Assembly: GCA_965649825.1 (NCBI GenBank) | Contig: OZ287703.1 | Coordinates: 186,001-250,000, forward strand | Source: Penicillus capitatus | Lineage: Eukaryota > Chlorophyta | DNA length: 64,000 bases | Direction of reading: 5' to 3' | Shown: positions 46,695-57,700 of the stretch, one piece after another | Position numbering within the stretch: position 1 is the stretch's first letter | Layout: each line of letters begins with the position of its first letter | Notes under the pieces: generated by a model | Seen by the model: only the letters and a program-made list of their open reading frames with translations | Databases searched by the model: none | What the model was told of the DNA's origin: nothing | Translations under genes and position numbers: made by a program

Positions 46695-48109
46695 ATGGCG
46701 TCGACGAACAGAACCACGGCGGTGGCCAGTACAAGTATGTGCGTTCACCTAGTCGGGAAATCACGGATCCGAGTGGATCGCAGGCCGAGCACCTCCTCGA
46801 ACGTCATCGAGGCGCTTTTCGGTTCGATGTGTCGCACCGTCGGCATCCGAAGGACATCACCGTTCTATCAGTCGACGGCAACTTCTGACGCAGTCGGGTC
46901 TCTTTCTCACAACCTCCCTGGCTCTGACGACTGGCGGTCTGACGACGTCACCTGACGCCTATGCCAACACACCGATCTCCAATCGGTGGGAGCTGGTGTG
47001 GCCACTTCTCTTGCAGGTCACATCCGTCACATCATCTGTCTGCAGATCGACCTGCCGATCGACAAAGAAGTGGTGCTACTGGACATCGGCTTTACCGGAT
47101 CGGACCCCAAACACGGTACCCTCTCCTCCTTAGGCAAGACATGTCGGATGGTGGCGGCCTACCCTTAGGGTTTCTGCTCGGCACGCGACAGACGTTGCTA
47201 GAAACATTTGACGGCGGGAGGACATGGGAGCCACGTTCGATTCAGGCGGCTGTGGACGAAGGCTTCAACTACCGCTTCAACACAATCAGCTTCAGCCAAG
47301 ATGAAGGATGGATCGCAGGAAAACCGTCGATTCTGCTCCACACAACCGACGGCGGAAAGAACTGGGAACGCATTCCACTGAGCTCCAAGCTTCCCGGTGC
47401 GCCCATTCTCATCACAGCGCTCTCCGGCGAAGGCGGCCAAGCTGAGATGTCCACCGATCAAGTAGGATCTGCCTGCTGCCCATGGTATGCGTGAGATGAT
47501 GGATGGGATTAGGGGGCGATCTATGTGACGAACAATGCGGCCTATACTTGGCAGGCTGCCGTGCAGGAGACCGTCGATGCGACGCTCAATCGCACCGTCT
47601 CCAGTGGCATCACTGGCGCCTCTTACTACGAGGGATTCTTTGCCAATATCCGTCGAAGTCCTGCGTCGGGTGACTATGTCGCCGTGAGCTCGCGTGGGAA
47701 TTTTTATATGACGTGGTCGCCCGGCGATACTTTCTGGATGCCACATAACCGTCCGGTCAATCGACGGGTTCAGAATATGGGATGGACACCCGATTCCCGT
47801 CTTTGGATCACGTCTCGTGGCGGCGATCTCTCCATCGGCGACCAGCCTGGCATCACAGAATCCTTCTCGGCGTCGAAACTAGGATCGAGGGGATTCGGAT
47901 TACTCGATGTCGGATTCCGAACAGAAAACGAAGGTTTCGCCTGTGGCGGCAGCGGAACGCTCTTCTATTCCAACGACGGCGGAAAAACGTGGAAACGCGA
48001 ACGGGCAGCCGATGGCATCCCTGGCAATCTCTATCTGGTGAAATTCCAGTCGGCCACTCAGGGATTCATTCTCGGAAACAACAAGATCTTACTACGTTAC
48101 ATTGCATGA
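46695..48109 (+). CDS. HCF136: photosystem II stability/assembly factor HCF136
   Basis: Thylakoid-lumen beta-propeller needed to assemble the PSII reaction centre (Ycf48 in cyanobacteria). Introns 46729-46783, 46996-47045, 47116-47168 and 47462-47512 give 401 aa. The N-terminus is a clear bipartite leader: an Ala/Ser/Arg-rich transit peptide ([20 protein letters not shown]) containing RRFSVRC, then a twin-arginine signal [20 protein letters not shown]. The mature part has [92 protein letters not shown] and [18 protein letters not shown]. The absence of an ER signal peptide argues for a primary plastid. Confidence 0.93.
46996..47045 (+). repeat. intron carrying core twice (HCF136)
   Basis: 50-nt intron with GTCACATCC followed directly by GTCACATCATCTG in sense orientation near its 3' end. 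Confidence 0.8.
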
Positions 48110-48165
48110 CAGCCAGAAGGACAGTTTTGAACAGGCATCTGTTTTTTCGATCGCATCGCGACGGA

Positions 48166-51100
48166 TCACGCGATATCGTCGTCGTCGTCGTCTTCCAATC
48201 CCCAATCGTCCAAATCGGCCTCTTCTGTACCGACAGCCGCCGGCGGCGCCTCCTCTGCTTCGAGAAATGTCTCTTCTGTTGTCGCGTCCTGTGGAACGCC
48301 GCCGTTTTCGTTTGGCCTTTGTGTCTCCTGCATCTCTCTCAGCGGATGCGCTCGATTCGATCCCTCCACTTCGGGAAACGCCGATGCTGGAGGGGGATGC
48401 GCCATGCGTTGTCTGGCAAAGCCTTCGGCCTTTAACGCCAGCTCCAAGTCTTCAAACATGTTTGGGTACTCTTTGGGATCGGCCAGTGCCTCGGCCGCTT
48501 TCGGATTGATCTTACGGACGTCCTGTTTCCAAAGATGCACGATATCGGAGATACGACTAGGTGCATAGGTCCGTGCAAAGAAGGCCGCTTCCGGCAGACG
48601 GTCACTCTCGACCAGCAGATCCACACAGGCATCGATCTCTCCCAGCAATAGATGGCACATGAAGGCTATGTTTGTCTTTCCGGTGGCTTTGGCCAGGGGA
48701 AGGAGTTTCTGCATGCCGGATCGTCGACTGGTGGAGCTGTAGAGCAACAGCAGTCCACTCACATCTTTGCCACGCAGCAGACACTCCTCACAGAGTTGCA
48801 TCTTTCCTTTGGCCATGGCCAGTTCGCCCAACTGCTTCCATTTCACTTCACTGTCCATCTCCTGTGCAATCTCATGCGCCGTCTCTAATCGTCCCAACTG
48901 AACGGCCAGATCGAATCGGTAATCGGGATCTGTTGCCACGTCCAATGCCTCGGACACGAGTTCTCTGGTCTCCAAGAATTTAGCAATCTCATTGAGCTTC
49001 TCTTTGGGAATCATCTTCAAAACCTCCTTAGCCGTATCCATGTCCCCACGAATCACAAGTGTCTTGTACTCAATAACCGTCAGCAATAAAGTATAGGAGG
49101 TGATCGAGAACTCCTTGTCGATCAGAAATACGCGACTCTGTGCTGCCATGTAGCCCAGGAGATACATCGGACGATCGAGATGAAAAAGCGTAAACACATC
49201 GCCTCCCACACAGTAGTTCAGTCTCCAGGCACTGTTGTTATAGACAAAACAGTCTCCAATCCACACAGCAGATACCACCTGGACGCATCAATCATCGATC
49301 CGTGCCCGATGGAATCAAGATTACCTGTTCCGAAACGTCCTGCACAACTTCGAAGGCATCTTCGATGCCATCTTCGTCCACCGCCTCTCCACTACTGAAC
49401 ACCTCATCCACGACGTCTTGCTTGAATTCTAAGATGTAGAACGAATCGGCGGTGGTAATGGCCAACCAGTCGCCTGAATCGGACCAGTAGACGTTCTTGA
49501 CACTGACATCGATCCTAAACCATCGCCGCTATGGATGGATCCGATCAGATGGATGTGAACTGGATGGAGGGTGCGCTTCATCCCGAGGCACTTACCGTCG
49601 AACAATGCGACCAGCTGTCCAGTCGTAGAAGACGATGAAGTCCGAGGCCTTGACGCCGATCAATGCCCCGCCGAAGATCGTCTCCATCGAGAAGCTGCAC
49701 TTGATCGTCTGCTTCTCCTGAAAATTCTTGAAGATCTGCACCTTCGACCTGTCACATCACATTGCCTCACACAAAAGCAATGCGATCGACAAAAGTGTGA
49801 CCAGCCAGATTTGATGGCATACTCATTGGCTTCGGATCCCCAAACAAACTGCTCAGCATTTCCAAAGCTCTTGTTGCGCCAGGCCAACGCCGTATAGATA
49901 ATATACTCCCCATCGCCACACACGGCCACGAATCTCCCGTTTCGGTTATGCTGCAGAGAGTGGGGATAGGCATCCGTCGATCCGAGATCTTTAATACCCA
50001 ATGGCAAACGCTCCCCATCTGACATCGCATAGTCTGCCGGAAGCGATTTGAGATTCGTTGTCTGGATCTCGTTGTTCTTCGCCCACAGAATTTTCCCAGA
50101 AGCATCCATCGATGCAAGCGGCTCATCTTTGCCCAGTTTCAAAATCAGGACGCCTTCATCGTAGCCCACGCCCACGAGATTCAGACCCTTGCGGCAGCTG
50201 ATGGCCCAGACACGTTCTTTCCCTTCGGCGATCGTGTCTTCCAGACGGAACGTCGTTGAATGGAAGAGTCGTATCGTCCCGTCTTCAGATCCCGATATGA
50301 TAATGGGCTTCTCTGGATGGAAACATACGGACGAGACATTATGTGTATGTCCTTCCAGCACTTGCACACAGCCTTTCGTCTGGTAGTCCCATACACGGAC
50401 AGTCTTGTCATCGGCACCGCTCACAAGATACGGTCTGTCTCCCCCTAAGCATCCATCCGTCCATCCTCCACGTCACATCACAGCGATGACCGCACCGGTG
50501 AAGTAGTCGACGGTGTTGACACCCTTTTCGTGTCCTTCCAGAGTGAAGTTGGGCACAGGGGAACCCAGACTCCACACTTTGACGGTGCGATCCAACGAAG
50601 CACTGGCGAAGGTGTTTGTATCTTTGGGATTGAACGTTACCTATGACACAACGCTCGTATCATTGCCCACTCATGCACTTCTCACTCAAGGTCACACTTG
50701 CATGACGTAATGCGCATGGCCTTCAAACATCTGAACGCATTTCCAGTTCTACACCAAAGATCACCTCACGCAAAGTGGCAGAGCTGAGAGAGACAAGGAC
50801 GCACGTTGTCCCAGTCCCACAGTTTGATCAACATGTCATCGGATGAGGAGAGGAGGTAAGGAAGGGTTGGATGCACAGCTAAGCTTCTGCACAAACGCAC
50901 GGAGTCAGAAGCGACGGACTGGCAGTAGACACGAACGACCGTATGTAATCCGTATGCGCCTCGAAGCTTTTCTCTTTGTCCATCGTATTGTAATTAAACA
51001 CACGAATCGTCATGTCATCCGATCCAGCGACAACCCATTGCTTACGGACAATGAATTTGGCGGCGCGGACTGCAGAGAGGACGCATGCTCAATGAGGTGT

Positions 51101-51400
51101 CCTTGTCTGGTATGCAGACCTGGCAGTTCGGTCACTTCAAACGATTTGGTCACCGTCCCATCATTGTAGTTCCACACATAAACGTGTCCACTGTAGAGAC
51201 AGGCCAAGAGCCATGGCTCTGTCGGATGCAGGTCGATGCCTTTGACGCGGTCCGTGCGTTGGGAGAACAGTCTCTGCGTGATAGCTTTGTTGAGAGTCAC
51301 TGACGTGACGTTTGCGTTACCTTGGTCTCGAGGTTGAGCGGCTGAGTGCCGAGAACAGCGAAGCTATCGAGTGAGAGGGAAGAGCGATGGGGCGTACCAT
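48166..51400 (-). CDS. coatomer subunit beta' (beta'-COP)
   Basis: COPI vesicle-coat subunit binding dilysine cargo. Ten introns (49279-49324, 49515-49595, 49749-49801, 50445-50495, 50641-50697, 50749-50804, 50884-50939, 51070-51119, 51274-51320, 51342-51397) leave 893 aa, the family's normal size. Two WD40 propellers: [80 protein letters not shown] and [20 protein letters not shown]. An alpha-solenoid follows ([32 protein letters not shown]) and an acidic tail ending DDDDDDIA. The first intron directly follows the ATG, so the start codon sits alone on its exon. One intron is bounded by the inverted GTCACA / TGTGAC core. Confidence 0.95.
49749..49801 (-). repeat. intron bounded by inverted core ends (beta'-COP)
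   Basis: 53-nt intron starting GTCACAC and ending GTGATGTGACAG on the coding strand. The two ends are inverted copies, so both splice sites are supplied by the repeat. Confidence 0.85.
50445..50495 (-). repeat. intron carrying inverted core (beta'-COP)
   Basis: 51-nt intron with CTGTGATGTGACGTGG on the coding strand. Confidence 0.8.
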
Positions 51401-52222
51401 GACGGCGGCGTCTGTAGGACGCGTCTGGCAATATCGAATCGATCGATCGATCGATTACGAACGTCGAGGTCGTTTAATGTCGTCGATTCGGACAGTGACG
51501 TACTTTGCCTGACCTTCGATGGCGCTTTGTTTTCGCACTGATGCGTCTATGCACGTACCTTGCGTTGCCTTTTGCGACGGATGAAATTTCGAACGCGGCG
51601 CTCATCGACGCCAACGAACGCGACGATGATTTGGGAACGTGTGTTCTTTCTTTACTATCGCAAACAATTGCGTTTGTTTCGCCGTGAAACAGATAAGCCG
51701 CTTTTCTCACACGTTACCTGTCGTTTTCCCAGGCGTGTTCAATTTTCTCCGCCCTCATCTGGCACTTTAGCGAACGGCATGTGCGTTCTTAGGTGCGGAT
51801 GGCTTCCCGACAAGAAAGTCGTTTTTTAATGCGTTCATTGGGTTGGTTAAAGGACCGGATGAGGTGGCGCCAAAAAATCGACAGGACAGGTAAAAGTCGC
51901 TGCTGACGTGCCCTTCGCTGCTTACGGAATCGTTCGGCCCGCTAAAGACTTCGTTTCAGCAGCAGTCGTCCCCTTTCAAGCGCCATTCCAGTTTACCAGT
52001 GAGTATGTTCGTTCGGTGTCGCGATTGGGTCGACACGCGTTGCCCCCGAGGACGGCGCGCTGCGTCTGCGTAGATCAACGGCACGGCCCCGACCCGTCGA
52101 TCGCCACGCGCACGTGCTCCGGCCCTCGCATCACGCCTCGGTTCCTCGCCGACCCTCGGCGCAACCGTTTGTTTGTGCGGACCATGTCTGACAGTTAATG
52201 TGCCTCCGGACAGGTTCGCTGA
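51401..52222 (+). promoter_or_regulatory. divergent promoter region of beta'-COP and multi-Tudor genes
   Basis: About 820 bp between the two start codons. It includes a GATCGATCGATCGATTACG tandem near 51435, TTTTCTCACACGTTACC near 51700 and a GC-rich block at 52040-52150. An open frame at 51908-52198 reads as Arg-rich low-complexity protein and ends before the Tudor start; I do not regard it as a gene. No further motif was recognised. Confidence 0.4.
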
Positions 52223-54044
52223 ATGGGAGCCGTCGCGCCACAAAGCATCAACGAAGCTCAACACAACGCCGTCCTCGTCGCCGGTGAAGAATCCGTCGGA
52301 CGACAGCTACGTCTCCGCACACTCAGTGCTCAGGAATACATCGGCGGGCAGCTTACTGAATTTCGCTCAGAAACGGGAGAGCACAAATTCACCGCGCATG
52401 ACGGACGGGAAGAATGGGTCTCCTTAGCCCATCGGGCCTTCCAATGGATGTCGCCCATGCCAGCAAATGCTCGACCCAATCCAACCTTTATGCATTTCCC
52501 GGGGAATCACGAAGCCATTGGTTGGAAAGTCCAAGTGTACTGGAACGAGATGGGCCGATGGTATAAGGGACGCGTTCGTGCCTACGACCAAATGACCGGA
52601 CTGCATCAAGTCAAGTATTTTGATGGAGATGTTCGATGGTATACCGTACGTGATGAGGCCATCTTGTGGATCTCCGAGATGCATGGAACAACGGCGACAG
52701 CGACGGCGGCGGCGGTTAAGAAATCTACAAACGGCATTACGGGAACGGCACCGGAGGGATCGGAAACGGACACGCAACGAACGAAAACGCCAAGAAGCAA
52801 AACAAAAACGCCGAGACATCAGAAGAATACACCGTCGACCGTGCCATCGACCTCCACATCATCGTAGATTGGACATTTGTGTGAGAAGACAGAGAGAGTG
52901 CATTGATCCGAGTGTTGTGCGCAGGATGGAATCGTCGCAGAGCGGTCGATTAGGACATGAGATGCATGACATCCCCCGACGAAATCAGTTGCCTGGTGGA
53001 ATGACGCTGCGACCGAGAAAACCTTCAAACCTAGGTCATCATACCATTGACAAGAACCCCAAAGCTTGTATTCTGCATTGCCGTGTTGCGATTTTTTGGC
53101 CAAGCGATGACAAGTACTACAGGGTAGGCATCCTTCATCGCGCCGCCCATCTGTACCTTGGACGTCGGAGAGGGTGATGTGACAGGGTACGGTTCAAGGA
53201 TACAATGAAGAGAGTGAGAAATATCGAGTGCTGTACGACGACCAACAAGACGAAGAAATGTCATTGGAGAAGGAGGTGTTCAGATGGCTCGGGCCTAAAG
53301 GCATCACCGCAGGATACACAACATCGATGCACGAGATCATGGCCGTTCGTGGAGCAACGAACGTGTGCCGTATTCGGTCATCGCCAACCATCGAAACGGC
53401 GCGCACGGATCTCGCGGCGCTCTCTCGGCCGAAAGAGGCAGTCGGCCGACGGCTGTTTATCTATTGGGAGGCAACGGGCGAGAAGATCGAAGCCGAAGTG
53501 CTCTCGTATGATCATCGACGGAAACTGCATTATGTATGGTATCGCGATGGAGAGTTAGAATGGGTCGACCTGAAACGCGAGCGCTTTGCCTGGATCGATG
53601 ACAAGAATAACAATCGGTTGGTTCGGGAATTCCCCGCTGGCCTCGATGAAGGTAGTGTTGTTGGTTCGTTCGGTTTCTTCAAGACATATACACACCACAG
53701 GCGAGACAATACCTCGCGGGAAAGCGGCCGTTGGTTGGCGAGTTGCGGTGTACTGGAGCGAAGACGTTCAGTTTTATGACGGTCGCATATCAAGTGCGCG
53801 AGGCATTGGTGCATCAAGAGTGAGATTGAGTGAGATACTGTATGTAGAGTACAACGCCGATACGGGACGGCATGACGTCGATTACGACGACGGACAGATG
53901 GAGACGCTGTCGTTATCTTCGGAGAAGATCACGTGGAAATCCTCGCCGCATGCACCGAAGAGCACCTGCCATTCCATCGATTCCAGTTCCAGTTCAGAAC
54001 ATCAGGTGATTCTCACGCCACATCGACATCGACAAGTGATGTGA
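52223..54044 (+). CDS. multi-Tudor-like domain protein
   Basis: 531-aa nuclear-type protein built of repeated Tudor/PWWP-like beta barrels. Introns 52864-52924, 53124-53185, 53652-53700 and 53794-53847 keep one frame. Repeats: VGRQLRLRTLSAQEYIGG...EWVSLAHRAFQWM; AIGWKVQVYWNEMGRWYKG...RWYTVRDEAILWI; VAIFWPSDDKYYRGTVQGY with YRVLYDDQQDEEMSL; VGRRLFIYWEATGEKIEAEV with VWYRDGELEWVDL; and VGWRVAVYWSEDVQFYDGRI with DVDYDDGQMETL. Each has the (W)xVYW...WYxGxV...YDDGD...E pattern of plant chromatin-associated Tudor domains. A basic Thr/Lys-rich linker follows the second repeat. A chromatin role (methyl-lysine or methyl-arginine reading) is inferred. An in-frame stop just upstream supports ATG 52223. 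Confidence 0.75.
53124..53185 (+). repeat. intron ending with inverted core (Tudor gene)
   Basis: 62-nt intron whose last bases are GGGTGATGTGACAG, so the 3' AG belongs to the core. Confidence 0.85.
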
Positions 54045-54244
54045 CGTCCACTCTCGTGCCTACGACCACGTGTTGGATGGCGTGACGCGCGTCGCTTCGT
54101 CGCACATTCTTGCTTTTCCTATCGCTTGACGGCACAGGACCCTCGACATCTGGTCGCACGTACGAACGTCCGTATCACGACGACCCATGCACGCACGTAC
54201 ATACGCACATACGTAGTACGTCTTTTACGACGAGCGAGATTCCG

Positions 54245-55359
54245 ATGCACCGCACGCGCGAGACGTTGACTTTGCCAAAGGCGTCTGTCTTAGTCGAACA
54301 ACAGCAACTGGTTTGCGAATGGCTTCCTGAATGATGGAACCCGTTTGTGTGATGTAGAAGACAACTCCGACGCGGAAGAAAACTGCAGGGCACGTTCAGG
54401 GCAGTCCCAAACAGAAACGTCCCCGTCTGCCGTCACCCCCTTCGACTGACCTTGCCAAAGAGAACAACGCTGGCCCCGAGCCAGCCACTCGTCCACAGGA
54501 AACGTCACTTCACGGGGAAACGGTGGAAGATGTCCGAGCGTCGACCAGAGCGTGCTTTTTCCAAGAGCCATCTCTGAAGAGACCTGCCGCCGCCGAGCTT
54601 CAGCCATCGTCGGAAGGAGAAGAAGAGGAGCTGGATATTCTGCCCGTCATGCAGATTCCACCCGATCCGTTGCCACCTCTGAATCATACCCGATTGGCGA
54701 AGCTTCCGCTTCACTGTGGCGGTTCGGCTTTTCAAGTCAAGCTCATCGCAGCGGGTATGGACGAGAGCGATCGGGAAGCGTGTGGACTGGATGCGCTGTT
54801 GAGCTGTGTGCAGGACTATCAGTCGACATCCATCAAAATCGGCCGCCTGCCATCGGCGATCGAAGTGTCAGCTTCTTCGCAGCTTCTACCACCAGGACCT
54901 GTCACATCCGCCTATCCAACGAAAGAAATGACGGGAATGGAGACCGTGACATCCCGAGTGGGATTCCCCCTCCATCGTCGATCGCCTGTGGCACGGGGAC
55001 GCGGACGGAAGAAGGGACGGCCGACGATATTGCGTAAGAGTGAGATGGGTGGGACCCCTGCATCACTTGGATCCGTACTGGCCTCCTTCCCTTCCGTTTC
55101 TGTTCCCCAAATCTCCCCGTCCACTGTCCGGCCTTCCGTGCCTCCAGTGATTTTGCCGGAAACCATGGTGCCTCCCTTAGACTATTCGAAGACCCTGTTC
55201 GATCATGCTGCTCGGTGCGGGAAGCTCACCACACCCTTTGTGGATTTTTCTTCTTCTTCTTCGGATGCCCTTTGCTTGCTAAAAGATAATATAGGCACAA
55301 CATCTGGCAGTCCTGCGTTTCAAAAACGAGATCCGTCAATGGGAGGCGATCCTGTTTAG
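54245..55359 (+). CDS. AT-hook protein of unknown function
   Basis: 355 aa with one intron (54311-54357), placed by the acceptor GTGATGTAG. The product is Pro/Ser-rich. It has a basic N-terminal segment (TPTRKKTAGHVQGSPKQKRP) containing a likely nuclear localisation signal KQKRPR, an acidic stretch EGEEEELD, and an AT-hook-like ARGRGRKKGRP around residue 210. No enzymatic domain was recognised. The AT-hook and neighbouring Tudor gene suggest a chromatin role, which is inference only. A CTGTCACATCC sequence at 54900 is in-frame and probably coding, so it was not treated as an intron. Confidence 0.65.
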
Positions 55360-55575
55360 CCTCTTTCTGCTGTGCGTTTGACGATGGATCGTTTTAATGA
55401 TGTACACTACATGAGCAGCATCTCATTGGATAAGAGATCTGTCGGATTGACGGGCGAGACAGCGAACGAACGAACAGGCCGATACACACAACAGACAGAA
55501 AATTCATTGACAGGGAGCGTCATGTAATTGCTATCATATCTCTGTTAACAACCTTCCGGCAGATACAGTCGACCA

Positions 55576-56291
55576 TCAGCTCGGAGCGTGGGGATAAAAT
55601 GGCTTGGCGTTCGGGTTCATCGATTTGAAGGGAGGCACGTTGGGATTCAAGACAGATGAAGAGGTGGACGGGCGCGTCTTCAATGTGGAATCATCATCCA
55701 ACCTAAGAACGCCTCTGACGAGACAGCGCAAACCAAATGTGTGAGAACGACGGTGTGTCAAGAGGGGCGTAGATGAGGGGAGATGTCGTGCGGTTATTGG
55801 TCGACTCCTGCTCTTCGGGAAAACGAGCCGGAGAAGGCTCTCGCGATTCGAAATCACGGGGACTTGTCTGGACAGCGACAGAACGAGAAGGTCGAGACTT
55901 CTAGTACATAAGACCTTCTCACACTTGTCACACTTTTGTGACAATGATACTTCACGCTTCTTTTTCCGACGCTCGGCCCTCTGGGCTTTTCTCAGTGCCG
56001 AGCAGCGCTCGAGGAGAAGCCAATGGCGATGTGGCCTGTATCACACACGCACCTTTCAATCGATGCAACACACACCGTACTTAAGGACAAGATTCGGCAG
56101 TGTGGATGCTGGTTCAGGTCGGCGGGCTGCACAGCGAGCGGTCGACGACAAGTTGGACACAACATTCCTGACAATTCGACCTGACCGTCACAGCTCAAGT
56201 CGGCACTGCCATCCGAGGAGGCAGACTGCCGAGGAGCGTAGCAGGACGAGTCGAACGATGAACACGACGAAGACACACGTGAGAGAGACAT
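55576..56291 (-). CDS. small Cys-rich protein with C-terminal PAM2 motifs
   Basis: 188 aa after removing introns 55703-55751, 55868-55914 and 56036-56088 (exons divide by three; a 31-nt version of the first intron is also possible). The N-terminal half has a zinc-binding candidate CPTCRRPLAVQ...NQHPHC, then a very basic stretch (RAERRKKKREVS) and a second pair QKCDKCEK. The C-terminus has two overlapping PAM2-like motifs, SVLNPNVPPF and SMNPNAKPFYP, which in other proteins bind the MLLE domain of poly(A)-binding protein. A role in mRNA metabolism is therefore inferred. It converges on the AT-hook gene about 215 bp away. Confidence 0.65.
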
Positions 56292-56548
56292 ATCTGATAG
56301 CAATTGACAGGATAAAATCGTTCAGGCCATCACAGTGTACGACATGGACACACGCGTGACATCCACACGTAGTGAGAGGGCGACCATTTATGAACTTCGC
56401 CCGGAGTTCATATGGAACTTCATTGGCTGCTTAGAGTCCACGAAGGATGAAAGTCGCTTCTGACGGACAACAGTCAGCCGCCGGCGCGCGGACAGAGGTC
56501 GCGCGCTCCGTTGCGCTCCCTGGGCACGTCATCGCAAACAATACGATA

Positions 56549-56594
56549 TGTCACATCATCATGCAACTTTCAAGATTCACGCGTGATGTGACAG
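56549..56594 (+). repeat. short element with perfect 10-bp inverted ends (introner-like)
   Basis: TGTCACATCA at 56549-56558 and its exact reverse complement TGATGTGACA at 56584-56593 enclose 25 bp. On the plus strand the stretch 56550-56594 starts GT and ends AG. It lies between two minus-strand genes, either as a free copy or as an intron in an untranslated exon. It uses the same core found inside many introns of the window. Confidence 0.85.
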
Positions 56595-56732
56595 GACACG
56601 ACATGTGAGCTGTTGTCCATCCATCCGACTCACATCTGTCGGCGTCGTTTCAATACCAAACAGTACAGGTGCCTGGTCCCTCTCATCACGTTCTGAAGGT
56701 ATTGGATCAAATAAGTGATTTTCGGTTGCCGT

Positions 56733-57602
56733 TTATTGGACATAGCGATTGAGTGCGCCGGGCAGGACTTCAATCAGAGAGCAAACGCGGCGGTCGCTTG
56801 CTTCCAGTGTGTATTCCCTACCTAGCAGCCATTCCTTGTGGCCGTCCATCTCTCCAAGATGCGTTTGGAGTTCGGGAGCGTCGAGAGCGAAGATACTGTG
56901 GATGTGACGGGTTGTCTGGATACCGTTCATCTGAAGGTTATCCCACATCGATCGTTCGGGATGCGTCATGATCTTCCGAAACATCGACGGCTCCCATCTG
57001 ATCACGATCGCCGTCGATGAGGTCACACTTGAGTGAGATACCGTGAAAGAGCGTAGAGAACGGGATCATTGGTCTCAGCCACGCGCAGGACGATTTGCCT
57101 CTCGATGAGGGGCTCCGTCATCGACGGCGTCCATACTGCATCCCACTTCCATGCCATATCCAATTCCGCCACAGACGTGCGATCCTGTCGCGCCATCCTG
57201 CGTCTAGAGAATGAGAAACGGCTCGTGTACCACGACAATGGCAGACTGAACGAGATTTTCCAGTTGCTGCGTCATCGAACCCGTGTTCACTAACATCTGC
57301 ATACCGATACCGTTGCTGTATCCTCCCAACGAGGGACCCTTACCTGAATCTGCGCATGGTATGCCACGGAGCATTCCTGCAAAGCCTCTTCTGGAGTCGC
57401 CTCCAAATCGACACCATCAGACAACGTCGGACGTTCATCTGCTTACTTTCCAAACCAAACGTGCGTCGATGCGTTGTTGCGGTGAGTTGTCGTATGATCC
57501 TCGAATTGTCGAGAGCGCGATGTGTCGATTGCCTCGGCCTTTGATTTTCGCCATAGACTTGACATCGCGCACGCCGTGCGAAGAGATTCTTGTAATCACC
57601 AT
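56733..57602 (-). CDS. unrecognised conserved-looking protein, 5' end unresolved
   Basis: Four introns (56998-57041, 57198-57246, 57297-57343, 57401-57446) link five exons into one 227-codon frame. Segments read VWKATPEEALQECSVAYHAQ, TQQLENLVQMARQDRTSV, LDMAWKWDAVW, ERQIVLRVAETNDPVLYALS, and a C-terminal HSIFALDAPELQTHLGEMDG. The protein is mainly helical-looking, with no signal peptide or membrane segment. No family was recognised. Reading continues upstream of the first Met (57602) to about 57700, overlapping the start of the divergent membrane-protein gene, so the true start may lie on another exon. Confidence 0.55.
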
Positions 57603-57700
57603 CTTCAGCCGTTGTGCGTTGAGCGTGTCGTCTACATTACGCACGCCGTCGAAAGCCCCGCCCCTATTCTCAGCGTCGTGTTCGAAACGTCGCCAGTCGT

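Noticed and set aside
51908-52198. Arg-rich open frame upstream of the Tudor gene
   Set aside because: No join to the Tudor frame keeps it open, and an in-frame stop precedes the Tudor ATG.
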